In this document: piece after piece, positions 24,592-32,970 of the stretch | Layout of the letters: every line of letters starts with the position of its first letter | Position numbering within the stretch: the stretch's first letter is position 1 | NCBI GenBank assembly: GCA_013151965.1 | Contig: JAADHF010000093.1 | Span: forward strand, 1-42,971 | DNA: 42,971 nucleotides | Direction: 5' to 3' | Origin: Spirochaetota bacterium | GTDB lineage: Bacteria > Spirochaetota > Spirochaetia > SZUA-6 | The notes under the pieces: generated by a model | Databases searched by the model: none | Told to the model about the DNA's origin: nothing | What the model saw: only the letters and a program-made list of their open reading frames with translations | Position numbers and translations under genes: made by a program

Positions 24592-25872
24592 ATGGAAACA
24601 GAGGGTAGAAAAATAACAGTCCGGGGAGATCTGTCTAAAGAAGATTCTGTCATTATAGTTTCGATTGCCATGCTGTTTATTCTCCTCATCCTGTTTACAA
24701 TACTGCTGTTAAACGGAGAAAACAGGCGCAACAGAATACTTATCGAATACCAGGCAGAAAAAACCGTCAATTCTTATATCGAGGTGTACCGTGAAAATCA
24801 GGATTTAAGTGTCCTTAAAAACGACAGACAGATTATAGGATTCGGCCTGTACTATGCCTCGGGTGATGCATATAAACTCTACGGGGACGCACCGCAGAAG
24901 CTAAGCGGCCTTTACGATACAACAACGCCTTCGTCCTATTTTAAATTTGTCAGCAGGGAACATGTCCTTATCATGATACGGCCTCTGGGTATGCAGAGAG
25001 GAATGATGATGGGAAACAGAGGCCTGATGAGCAGAATGTACAGGAATGCAGAGGGACTGCCTCATTTTGCCTACATCAAACTTGATATCTCCGATTTTTT
25101 TAAAAAACAGCGAATCTACAGCGGCCTTCTTGTTTCCCTTCCCATAATTCTGATAATACTCATGGGATCCTTTGTATTTCTCTACCGCAGTAATGTCACA
25201 TACAGAAAAAAAATGGCGGCACAGTCACAGCTTGTTACACTCGGAGAAGCGGCCAGGACGCTTGCCCATGAGATTAAAAATCCTCTAGGGGCGATCCGTA
25301 TACAAACCGGTTATCTTAAAAGGGTTCTTCCGGAAGAGAGAAAAGCCGAACTTGCAGTCATCGATGAGGAGATAGAGAGAATCAGCAGTCTGACAGACAA
25401 AATAGGTGATTTCTTAAGAAACCCGAAGGGGGACCCCGAAATAATCAATCTTGACAATTTCATCAAAGAACTCCTTATGAGGTTTAAAGAAAATATAGAT
25501 TATAAAAATAATTCAACAGGCGATATTTTAATCCTTTTCGACAGGGAAAGACTGAGGTCGGTTCTGGAAAATCTGATAAGAAATGCCCTGGAAAGCGGTG
25601 AGGATATGATAACAACCGGGAAAAGCCCTGTGGAAATAGAACTCGACAAAAAGAGAACCCATGTCTATATTTATATAAGAGACAGAGGCAAAGGCATACC
25701 GGAGAAACTGATTAACAGGGTATACGATCCGTTTTATACGACAAAGACAAAAGGTTCAGGTATCGGACTGTCCTTAAGCAAAAGGTTCATCGAAGCGATG
25801 AACGGCAGCATAAAGATTAAACACAGAGAGCACGGAGGCACGGAAATCCTGATTACCTTAAGCGAAACTTAA
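24592..25872 (+). CDS. membrane sensor histidine kinase, AtoS/NtrB-like
   Basis: A 426-residue two-pass kinase. Membrane segments lie at about 19-41 and 178-198, with an extracytoplasmic sensor of about 135 residues between them. That sensor carries seven Met within residues 128-149 (M128, M134, M138-140, M146, M149), an unusual Met-rich patch. Then come HisKA with LGEAARTLAHEIKNPLGAIRI (phospho-accepting H226) and HATPase_c with NLIRNALESGE, RDRGKGIP and GSGIGLSLSKR. It is 19 nt upstream of its cognate sigma-54 activator and pairs with it like AtoS with AtoC. Confidence 0.9.
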   Translation: METEGRKITVRGDLSKEDSVIIVSIAMLFILLILFTILLLNGENRRNRILIEYQAEKTVNSYIEVYRENQDLSVLKNDRQIIGFGLYYASGDAYKLYGDAPQKLSGLYDTTTPSSYFKFVSREHVLIMIRPLGMQRGMMMGNRGLMSRMYRNAEGLPHFAYIKLDISDFFKKQRIYSGLLVSLPIILIILMGSFVFLYRSNVTYRKKMAAQSQLVTLGEAARTLAHEIKNPLGAIRIQTGYLKRVLPEERKAELAVIDEEIERISSLTDKIGDFLRNPKGDPEIINLDNFIKELLMRFKENIDYKNNSTGDILILFDRERLRSVLENLIRNALESGEDMITTGKSPVEIELDKKRTHVYIYIRDRGKGIPEKLINRVYDPFYTTKTKGSGIGLSLSKRFIEAMNGSIKIKHREHGGTEILITLSET

Positions 25873-25891
25873 GGGAGAAGACAGATAAACT

Positions 25892-27250
25892 TTGAAAGTA
25901 TTGATTGTGGATGATGAGAAAAATATACGGGACTCAATCGCAAATTATCTGAAACTTGAAAGCATAGAATCGGTCTGTGCAGAAAACGGTATCTCCGCAC
26001 AGAGGTTTTTAAACGGTGAATACTTTTACGCGGCTGTTATAGATTTAAAAATGCCCGGGATGGACGGGCTTGAGCTCCTGCAATGGATAAAAGACCAGGG
26101 ATTTAACGTTCCTGTTATAATGATTTCGGCATTCGGCGAAGTAAAGGATGCAGTAGAGGCCATGAAGCTCGGAGCCCGCGATTATATAGTTAAACCCTTC
26201 GACCCCGAAGAATTAACAATTAAATTAAAGAGGCTTATAGAGGAAAAAATAATTCAGGATAAATTAAAGTCGACGGAAGAAACCGCCTCTTTCGAAAACC
26301 GGCACAACCTGATCGGCAAAAGCAGAAAGATGCAGAAAATAGCAAAGCTTATAGCGAAAGTCGCAGCTGCTCCCTCCACAGTACTGATAACAGGCGAAAG
26401 CGGTACAGGAAAAGAGGTAACCGCAAAAGCAATTCACAGCATTTCCCCGGGCGATGATTATCCGTTTATTGCCGTAAACATCGGAGGAATACCGGAACCG
26501 TTAATAGAAAGCGAACTCTTCGGCTATGAAAGAGGAGCTTTTACCGGTGCAAATAACCGTAAACCGGGAATGTTCGAGCTTGCCGCCTCCGGAACTATTT
26601 TCCTCGATGAAATAGGTGATATGCCGGTGCATCTGCAGGTTAAACTCTTAAGAGTCCTGCAGGATAAAAAGATTCAGAGGCTGGGCGGTACTTTAACCAT
26701 ACCGGTGGAAACAAGAATTATTACGGCGACAAATAAGAATCCGGAAAAACTCGTAATGGAGAAAAAGTTAAGGGAAGACCTTTTCTACAGATTAAATGTA
26801 TTTCAGATACATCTGCCGCCCTTAAGAGAAAGGATGGAAGACTTACCTGATCTCATAAGCTTTTTCATAGATAAATTTAACAGAGTTATGTCAAAACATA
26901 TTGCAGGCATCGACAAGGAGGCTTTAGATTTTTTAAGAAATTATTCATTCCCCGGCAATATAAGGGAACTCGAGAATATTATCGAAAGGGCATTTATCCT
27001 CAGTGAAGAGAATATCATAAAAGTTAGCGATATCGGTCTGACCGCCGTTAATCTTCAGAACGAAAAATATTCCGGTTCAGCCGGAATAAAAAAGAAGAGT
27101 ACAAAACTTAGAGAAGTGGAAAAACAGACGATACTCGAAGCGCTTCATAAATGGGAAGGAAACAGGACTCAGGCTGCAGAGGAACTCGGCATTACAAGGA
27201 GAACCCTGTTTAACAAGATAAAAGAGTACAGACTGGATGATAAAATATAA
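25892..27250 (+). CDS. NtrC-family sigma-54-dependent response regulator
   Basis: A 452-residue activator of sigma-54 RNA polymerase. Receiver: [11 protein letters not shown] with phospho-acceptor D51 and K101 (VKPFDPEEL). AAA+ domain: Walker [10 protein letters not shown], the sigma-54 loop GAFTGA intact, Walker [11 protein letters not shown], and [11 protein letters not shown]-terminal Fis-type helix-turn-helix: [37 protein letters not shown] 25892 is the start, following GGGAG. Its target genes are unknown. It lies just upstream of the ilv leader, but the separate promoter and attenuator there suggest the operons are independent. Confidence 0.95.
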   Translation: MKVLIVDDEKNIRDSIANYLKLESIESVCAENGISAQRFLNGEYFYAAVIDLKMPGMDGLELLQWIKDQGFNVPVIMISAFGEVKDAVEAMKLGARDYIVKPFDPEELTIKLKRLIEEKIIQDKLKSTEETASFENRHNLIGKSRKMQKIAKLIAKVAAAPSTVLITGESGTGKEVTAKAIHSISPGDDYPFIAVNIGGIPEPLIESELFGYERGAFTGANNRKPGMFELAASGTIFLDEIGDMPVHLQVKLLRVLQDKKIQRLGGTLTIPVETRIITATNKNPEKLVMEKKLREDLFYRLNVFQIHLPPLRERMEDLPDLISFFIDKFNRVMSKHIAGIDKEALDFLRNYSFPGNIRELENIIERAFILSEENIIKVSDIGLTAVNLQNEKYSGSAGIKKKSTKLREVEKQTILEALHKWEGNRTQAAEELGITRRTLFNKIKEYRLDDKI

Positions 27251-27270
27251 CCTTTTTTTAATAAATATTA

Positions 27271-27298
27271 TTGACAAAAGTCTGCACATAGTTTAAAT
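27271..27298 (+). promoter_or_regulatory. promoter of the ilv-leu-cimA operon
   Basis: TTGACA (27271-27276) is perfect, the spacer is 16 nt, and the -10 is TTAAAT (27293-27298, 4 of 6). The predicted start near 27305 is next to the leader-peptide ATG at 27306, so the leader RNA could begin at or near the start codon. Confidence 0.65.
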
Positions 27299-27305
27299 CA
27301 ACATC

Positions 27306-27407
27306 ATGGAATATGTTTCCAGGAAAAACACAAATATAATTGTACTCTTAGGCCTGTTAATAATCGCTATTATTCTACCCGCTCTTAAAAGAGGCCCGAG
27401 AGGATAA
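27306..27407 (+). CDS. ilv operon leader peptide (attenuator peptide)
   Basis: A 33-codon frame, ATG 27306 to TAA 27405-27407, translating to MEYVSRKNTN, then IIVLLGLLIIAIILPAL, then KRGPRG. Of the 17 residues from position 11 to 27, 13 are Ile, Leu or Val, and one further Val (V4) precedes them. It lies between the promoter and the terminator that precede ilvD, as in IlvL of E. coli and similar leader peptides. Stalling at these codons when charged Ile/Leu/Val-tRNA is scarce would be expected to prevent terminator folding. No ribosome binding site is visible. It could also be a short membrane peptide by composition, but position and codon content argue for regulation. Confidence 0.8.
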   Translation: MEYVSRKNTNIIVLLGLLIIAIILPALKRGPRG

Positions 27408-27409
27408 AA

Positions 27410-27435
27410 GGCTTTAGTGTATTGTAAACAAAGCC
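27410..27435 (+). promoter_or_regulatory. candidate antiterminator hairpin
   Basis: GGCTTT (27410-27415), just 3 nt past the leader stop codon, can pair with AAAGCC (27430-27435), which is the 5' base of the terminator stem. A ribosome finishing at the stop would cover GGCTTT and allow the terminator; one stalled in the Ile/Leu run would leave it free. The pairing is read by eye and no folding energy was computed. Confidence 0.6.
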
Positions 27436-27466
27436 GTTTCCCTTTCGGGGAACGGCTTATTTTTTT
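27431..27466 (+). terminator. ilv attenuator terminator
   Basis: A 12-bp stem with one G-U pair (27431-27442 against 27447-27458; loop TTTC) is followed by A and seven T residues (27460-27466). It precedes ilvD by only about 20 nt, with no other gene between it and the leader peptide, so it must act inside the ilv transcript as an attenuator. Confidence 0.9.
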
Positions 27467-27487
27467 ATCAGGAGGTTTATTCGGCAT

Positions 27488-29164
27488 ATGTCAGAAAAAA
27501 AATTAAACAGTTCAATTGTCACTCAAGGAACAGAACGTGCTCCTCACAGGAGTCTTCTCTATGCACTCGGATGGAATAAAGGGATGTTCCATAAGCCGAT
27601 AATCGGGATAGCAAATTCCTTCACCGAGCTTATCCCCGGTCATATACACTTAAGAGAAATAACGGCAAAAGTAAAAGCGGGAATTCTTTCTGCCGGAGGA
27701 GTACCTGCGGAATTCGGCACAATAGGCATCTGCGACGGTCTTGCAATGGGCCATTCCGGAATGAAATATTCTCTGCCCAGCAGAGAACTCATAGCGGATT
27801 CCGTAGAAGTAGTTGCACGCGGGAATGCCCTTGACGGAATAGTACTCGTTACAAACTGTGACAAGATCGACCCCGGAATGATGATGGCCGCAGGCAGACT
27901 CGATATACCTGCAATTCTGGTTTCAGGGGGCCCAATGCTTTCCGGCAGAATAAATGACCGCAGCATAGGATTGGACGCGGTTTTTGAAGCGGTGGGGGAA
28001 TATACTGCGGGAAAGATTTCCGGAGACGAACTCGAAGAGATCGAATGTTCAGCCTGTCCCGGAGCAGGCTCCTGTGCCGGACTTTTTACTGCGAATTCTA
28101 TGAATTGTATGGCGGAAGCTCTGGGAATCGCTCTTCCCGGCAATGGCACCATCCCTGCTGTTTTTGCAGAAAGAATGAAACTGGCAGAAAGAGCAGGAGA
28201 AGCTATTGTCAAAGCGGTTACGGAAGGGCTTACAGCGAGGAAAATACTTACCAGAGAAGCATTTCTTAATGCTGTAGCCGTTGATATGGCAATCGGAGGC
28301 TCGACAAACACCGCTCTTCATCTTCCCGCAATCGCAGCCTCTGCAGGTGTTTCACTTTCACTCGACGATTTTGATAGAATAAGTGCCGGGGTTCCTCATC
28401 TCTGCACTCTGGCACCCTCAGGGCCTTTCTTTATGGAGCATTTGCACTCCGCAGGAGGAATAATGTCCGTCATAAAACAGATTAATGAACTCGGTGTTAT
28501 AAAAAGCGAGCAGGTTACCATAACCGGAAAAAGCCTTTACGAATCGTTCAAAAACTCGCCGGAACCGGACGGTACTATTATCGCTACTCTTAAAAAACCG
28601 TACCATAACGAAGGAGGTCTTGCCGTACTTAAGGGGAATCTCGCACCAGGGGGAAGTATTGTTAAAAAGGGTGCAGTCGATCCGGCCATGCTTGTACATA
28701 CCGGCCCTGCAAGGGTGTTCGAATCCGAGGAGGAGACACAAAAGGCCATTCTTTCCGGCAATATTAAATCAGGAGATGTTGTTGTAATAAGATACGAAGG
28801 TCCTAAAGGAGGACCGGGAATGAGGGAAATGCTGTCGCCGACAGCCTCTATCGCAGGCATGGGCCTTGATAAGGAAGTCGCCCTTATAACAGACGGACGG
28901 TTTTCCGGAGCAACACGGGGATCGTGTACCGGCCATATAACTCCGGAAGCGGCATCCGGCGGTCCCATCGGCATAATCAGAGAAGGAGACCGGATTAAAA
29001 TCGACATTCCCGGAAAACGCATCGATCTTCTTATCTCCGGAGAGGAATTGGATAAAAGAATGAAGAGTTTTAATCCTGAAGTCAAAAAAACAGGCAGTCC
29101 TTTTCTAGATGCATATGCTCGGAATGTCAGTTCCGCAGCACGCGGCGCCATACGTGAAATTTAA
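27488..29164 (+). CDS. ilvD: dihydroxy-acid dehydratase
   Basis: A 558-residue Fe-S enzyme that makes the 2-oxo acids of valine and isoleucine by dehydration. Characteristic parts are [57 protein letters not shown] (cluster Cys), [15 protein letters not shown] and [19 protein letters not shown]. Length is as expected. The start ATG 27488 follows CAGGAGG. First structural gene of the attenuated operon; ilvB follows after 39 nt. Confidence 0.97.
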   Translation: MSEKKLNSSIVTQGTERAPHRSLLYALGWNKGMFHKPIIGIANSFTELIPGHIHLREITAKVKAGILSAGGVPAEFGTIGICDGLAMGHSGMKYSLPSRELIADSVEVVARGNALDGIVLVTNCDKIDPGMMMAAGRLDIPAILVSGGPMLSGRINDRSIGLDAVFEAVGEYTAGKISGDELEEIECSACPGAGSCAGLFTANSMNCMAEALGIALPGNGTIPAVFAERMKLAERAGEAIVKAVTEGLTARKILTREAFLNAVAVDMAIGGSTNTALHLPAIAASAGVSLSLDDFDRISAGVPHLCTLAPSGPFFMEHLHSAGGIMSVIKQINELGVIKSEQVTITGKSLYESFKNSPEPDGTIIATLKKPYHNEGGLAVLKGNLAPGGSIVKKGAVDPAMLVHTGPARVFESEEETQKAILSGNIKSGDVVVIRYEGPKGGPGMREMLSPTASIAGMGLDKEVALITDGRFSGATRGSCTGHITPEAASGGPIGIIREGDRIKIDIPGKRIDLLISGEELDKRMKSFNPEVKKTGSPFLDAYARNVSSAARGAIREI

Positions 29165-29203
29165 ACAGGAAGAAAATGTTTTCTTAATAGAAAGGGGGAA
29201 ATA

Positions 29204-30943
29204 ATGAATATAAGCGGTGCAGAAATGATTGTCGAATCATTGAAGAAAGAGGGAGTTAATATAATTTTCGGTTACCCCGGAGGAGCGGTTATACCAATCT
29301 TTGACGTTCTGTTTGCAGAACCCTCCATCCATGTCGTGCTGACAAGGCACGAACAGGGGGCTGTTCATGCAGCAGACGGTTATGCACGTTCAACAGGCAG
29401 ACCCGGTGTCGTCCTAGTAACGAGCGGTCCGGGTGCGACAAACACAATAACGGGACTTGCTACAGCAAACTTTGATTCGGTTCCTATTGTCTGTCTTACC
29501 GGCCAGGTTCCAAAAGGCATGATCGGCAATGATGCCTTTCAGGAAGCGGATACTGTCGGTATTTCCAGGCCGGTAACGAAACACAACTACCTGGTAACAG
29601 AGAGAAAAGATATCGGCAGAATTATGAAAGAGGCTTTTTATCTTGCCACCACCGGCAGGCCGGGGCCTGTTCTGATAGACTTTCCCAAGGACATACAGAT
29701 AAAAAAGATAGACGATAAGTACCCCGAAAAAATACAAATCAGGGGCTACAAACCGGTCAGCAAGGGTCATTCCGGACAGATAAAAAAGGCAGTAAAGATT
29801 CTTAAGGAGGCCAAACGTCCCCTGTTTTATATCGGCGGAGGAATAAATATTGCAGATGCCGCAGGCATCTTTAATAACATATTGGAGAAAACGGATATAC
29901 CCGTAATTTCATCACTTATGGGTATCGGTGCTGTCCCCAGTGATCATCCGAGATATCTCGGCATGCTCGGCATGCACGGGACTTTTGCCGCCAATATGGC
30001 TGTAAGCTCCAGTGATCTACTCTTTACAATCGGAGCAAGATTCGACGACAGGGCAACAGGCGAACTTAAAAAATTTGCGCAGCAGGCAAAAATCGTGCAT
30101 ATAGACATAGATCCTGCAGCTATTGCAAGGAATGTTACGGTTGATATCCCTATAGTGGGAGATGCGAAAACGGTTCTGGAAGAACTCTACCCGCTCATTA
30201 AAAAACCGGCAATAGATTCCTGGATTAAACAAACAGTTCAGTGGAAAAATACTCATCCGCTTTCCACGGAGACAGAAGGGAACTTGCTTTCTCCGCCCCT
30301 GATTGTCCGGAAAATAAGTGAAGTTTTTCCGGATGCCATCATAGCTACCGAAGTCGGCCAGAATCAAATGTGGGCCGCCCTGTTCTACAACTTCCGGAAG
30401 CCCAGGACTCTCCTGACCTCCGGCGGACTGGGAACCATGGGATACGGTTTCCCTGCAGCCATAGGAGCGCAGGCAGGCAACAGGGACAAAAAAGTCATCG
30501 ATATAGCAGGCGACGGATCGATTCAGATGAATATTCAGGAACTTGCGACTGCAGTGCAGGAAGAACTTCCCGTTATTATTGCAATCCTCAATAACGGATA
30601 CTTAGGTATGGTCAGACAGTGGCAGGAACTCTTTTTCGACAGGCACTACTCATCCACATGTCTTATGCGCCGGCCTTCCTGTCCCCGGGACTGTAATTCT
30701 CCCGGAGACCAGTGCCCGCCCTATGTGCCTGATTTTATTAAACTTGCAAAGGCCTACGATGCAGTCGGATACAGAGTCACGGAAGAAAAGGATATCGAAC
30801 CCGTCCTTAAAGAAGCGGGAAAATCAAAAACAAGACCGGTTATCATCGATTTTATAGTATCAAGAGAGGCAAATGTGTGGCCTATGGTACCGGCCGGCGC
30901 CGGCAACGATGAGATGATGCTGGGTGAAGGGAGTCTGATATGA
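29204..30943 (+). CDS. ilvB: acetolactate synthase large subunit with Cys-rich insertion
   Basis: A 579-residue TPP/FAD enzyme that condenses pyruvate with pyruvate or 2-oxobutyrate, the first common step to Val/Leu and Ile. The catalytic Glu is in LTRHEQGAVHAADGYAR, and the TPP motif is GDGSIQMNIQELATAVQEELPVIIAILNNGYLG. Anabolic type because ilvN overlaps it (4 nt). Odd: between RHYSST and VPDFIKLA, where other enzymes have about 8 residues, there is a Cys-rich piece with C486, C493, C497 and C504. Four Cys with this spacing could bind a metal or cluster, or form disulfides. The start follows GGGGG. Confidence 0.95.
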   Translation: MNISGAEMIVESLKKEGVNIIFGYPGGAVIPIFDVLFAEPSIHVVLTRHEQGAVHAADGYARSTGRPGVVLVTSGPGATNTITGLATANFDSVPIVCLTGQVPKGMIGNDAFQEADTVGISRPVTKHNYLVTERKDIGRIMKEAFYLATTGRPGPVLIDFPKDIQIKKIDDKYPEKIQIRGYKPVSKGHSGQIKKAVKILKEAKRPLFYIGGGINIADAAGIFNNILEKTDIPVISSLMGIGAVPSDHPRYLGMLGMHGTFAANMAVSSSDLLFTIGARFDDRATGELKKFAQQAKIVHIDIDPAAIARNVTVDIPIVGDAKTVLEELYPLIKKPAIDSWIKQTVQWKNTHPLSTETEGNLLSPPLIVRKISEVFPDAIIATEVGQNQMWAALFYNFRKPRTLLTSGGLGTMGYGFPAAIGAQAGNRDKKVIDIAGDGSIQMNIQELATAVQEELPVIIAILNNGYLGMVRQWQELFFDRHYSSTCLMRRPSCPRDCNSPGDQCPPYVPDFIKLAKAYDAVGYRVTEEKDIEPVLKEAGKSKTRPVIIDFIVSREANVWPMVPAGAGNDEMMLGEGSLI

Positions 30944-31434
30944 AACATGTATTATCGCTTCTGGTAGAAAATCATCAGGGTGTCCTGTCGCGAATTTCAG
31001 GACTTTTTTCCGGCAGAGGGTATAATCTGGAAAGCATCACTGCCGGTGTCACAACCGATCCGGGCATAACCAGGATTACACTTGTAAGCAGCGGAAATGA
31101 AAATGTCCTTGAACAGATAAAAAAGCAGCTAAATAAACTCATAGATGTAATTAAACTCATAGACCTTACCGAAAAACCTTCTGTCCACAGGGAAATGGCA
31201 CTTATTAAAGTACATGCCGCCCCCAAACAACGGGGTGAGATTTTCCAGGTTGCAGATGTGTTCAGAACCAGGGTAATGGATGTGGGAATGGACAGTATTA
31301 TGCTTGAAATTACAGGTTCCTGTGAAAAGATAGATGACTTCATCACTATAATGCAGAATTACGGCATTACAGAGATAGCACGCAGCGGTCTTATTTCCAT
31401 GGAAAAAACAAAAAAAATAAAAGGGGGCAGGTAA
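30940..31434 (+). CDS. ilvN: acetolactate synthase small (regulatory) subunit
   Basis: A 164-residue regulatory subunit that binds and activates IlvB and mediates feedback by valine. The N-terminal ACT domain is plain (HVLSLLVENHQGVLSRISGLFSGRGYNLESITAG), with the second domain containing ALIKVHAAPKQRGEIFQVADVFRTRVMDVG and ITGSCEKIDDFI. Overlaps ilvB by 4 nt (ATGA), as expected for a subunit pair. It also precedes leuA by 2 nt. Confidence 0.95.
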   Translation: MKHVLSLLVENHQGVLSRISGLFSGRGYNLESITAGVTTDPGITRITLVSSGNENVLEQIKKQLNKLIDVIKLIDLTEKPSVHREMALIKVHAAPKQRGEIFQVADVFRTRVMDVGMDSIMLEITGSCEKIDDFITIMQNYGITEIARSGLISMEKTKKIKGGR

Positions 31435-31436
31435 TT

Positions 31437-32960
31437 ATGGACAGAATCTATATATTCGATACGACATTGAGGGACGGTGAACAATCTCCGGGTGCATCGA
31501 TGACAATACAGCAGAAGTATGAACTTGCATTACAGCTTGCAAAACTAAAGGCGGATGTAATAGAAACAGGCTTTCCCATTTCATCGCCCCATCAGTTCGA
31601 AGCATGTAAATATATTTCACAGCATGTTAACGGCATAGCAATAGCGGCACTAGCCAGATCGGTTATCAAGGATATCGATGCTGCCTATATGTCGATAAAA
31701 GATGCAGAACATCCGAGGATACACACCTTTATAGCAACTTCACCGATTCATATGAAGTACAAACTGCAGAAAGAACCGGATGAAGTTATAGAGATGGCGG
31801 TCGATGCGGTTAAATACGCACGGAACAAAACCGGGGAAGTTGAATTTTCACCTGAAGACGGAACAAGAAGCGACCTGGATTTTCTCTGCCGGATAGTGGA
31901 AAAGGTTATCGACGCAGGAGCAAATATAATCAACATACCGGATACAGTCGGATATGCAATACCCGAAGAATTCGGTGCATTCATTAATAAGATAATGAAC
32001 AGGGTTCCCAATATCGACAAATCCATCGTTTCCGTTCACTGTCATAATGATCTCGGGCTTGCAGTGGCAAACTCTATCGCAGCAGTTCAAAACGGGGCAA
32101 GGCAGGTGGAAGTTACACTTAACGGCATTGGAGAGCGGGCAGGCAATGCCGCTCTGGAAGAGTTTGTAATGACCTTAAATGTACGGAAAGACACTCTGCC
32201 CTTCGAAACAAATATAGACACAACTCAGATATACAATTCATCCCGCCTGCTCTCCAATATTATTGGCTTTCCTATTCCAAGGAATAAACCAATAATAGGG
32301 GACAATGCATTTTCCCACGAATCCGGGATACATCAGGACGGTGTAATTAAACGAAGGGAAACATACGAAATAATGACGCCGGAATCCGTAGGCAGGGATT
32401 CGAGCCAGCTTGTTCTCGGAAGGCACTCGGGAATACATGGTTTCAGTAAAAGGCTTTCCGAACTCGGCCTGACCTTAAATGAAGAGGAAATAAAAAAATC
32501 ATACGAAAAATTCCTCGAACTTGCAGACAGAAAAAAAGAAGTATTCGACGACGATCTCTACGTGCTGGTCAATGACCAGATCCGCAGGCAGACCGCTACC
32601 TATGTGCTTGAATATTTTAATATCCAGTCGGGTAATCTTTCCGTACCCACAGCAACCATAAAACTACGGTCTGCCGATACGGTTTATGAAGAAGCGGCGG
32701 TAGGCGATGGTCCTGTAGATGCCATATTCAACGCAGTGGACCGTGTAACCGGAACCAGGACAAAACTCATCGAGTATAATGTTCAGGCGGTTACACCGGG
32801 ACGCAAGGCTCTGGGTGAAGTTTCCATTATTATACAGGTAAACGGCAAACGTTTCGTGGGTAGAGGCGCATCTACGGATATACTCGAGGCCAGTGCAAAG
32901 GCTTATATCAATGCCATTAACCGCTACAAAGCTCTTGTTCCGAAGAACGGGAAGGAATAG
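31437..32960 (+). CDS. leuA: 2-isopropylmalate synthase
   Basis: A 507-residue enzyme for the first committed step of leucine synthesis (acetyl-CoA plus 2-oxoisovalerate). FDTTLRDGEQSPGASMT opens the TIM barrel, and VHCHNDLGLAVANSIAA and LNGIGERAGNAALEE complete the metal and substrate site. The C-terminal LeuA dimer domain (VFDDDLYVLV through EVSIIIQVNGKRFVGRGASTDILEASAKAYINAI) suggests leucine feedback. The start has a GGGGGCAGG site. It is 10 nt upstream of cimA, its paralogue. Confidence 0.97.
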   Translation: MDRIYIFDTTLRDGEQSPGASMTIQQKYELALQLAKLKADVIETGFPISSPHQFEACKYISQHVNGIAIAALARSVIKDIDAAYMSIKDAEHPRIHTFIATSPIHMKYKLQKEPDEVIEMAVDAVKYARNKTGEVEFSPEDGTRSDLDFLCRIVEKVIDAGANIINIPDTVGYAIPEEFGAFINKIMNRVPNIDKSIVSVHCHNDLGLAVANSIAAVQNGARQVEVTLNGIGERAGNAALEEFVMTLNVRKDTLPFETNIDTTQIYNSSRLLSNIIGFPIPRNKPIIGDNAFSHESGIHQDGVIKRRETYEIMTPESVGRDSSQLVLGRHSGIHGFSKRLSELGLTLNEEEIKKSYEKFLELADRKKEVFDDDLYVLVNDQIRRQTATYVLEYFNIQSGNLSVPTATIKLRSADTVYEEAAVGDGPVDAIFNAVDRVTGTRTKLIEYNVQAVTPGRKALGEVSIIIQVNGKRFVGRGASTDILEASAKAYINAINRYKALVPKNGKE

Positions 32961-32970
32961 GGAGTATGCA

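Noticed and set aside
27300..27487. T-box riboswitch before ilvD
   Set aside because: No T-box sequence (TGGNACCGCG) is present; the leader peptide explains the terminator better.
27640..28321. Long minus-strand frames inside ilvD and similar antisense frames in ilvB, leuA and cimA
   Set aside because: They are shadows of highly conserved plus-strand enzymes and show Ser/Ala/Pro-rich composition without motifs.
32893..32970. Longer N-terminus of cimA starting inside leuA
   Set aside because: No ribosome site; the extra 26 residues are the leuA region in another frame. ATG 32971 with GGGAG fits the family start.
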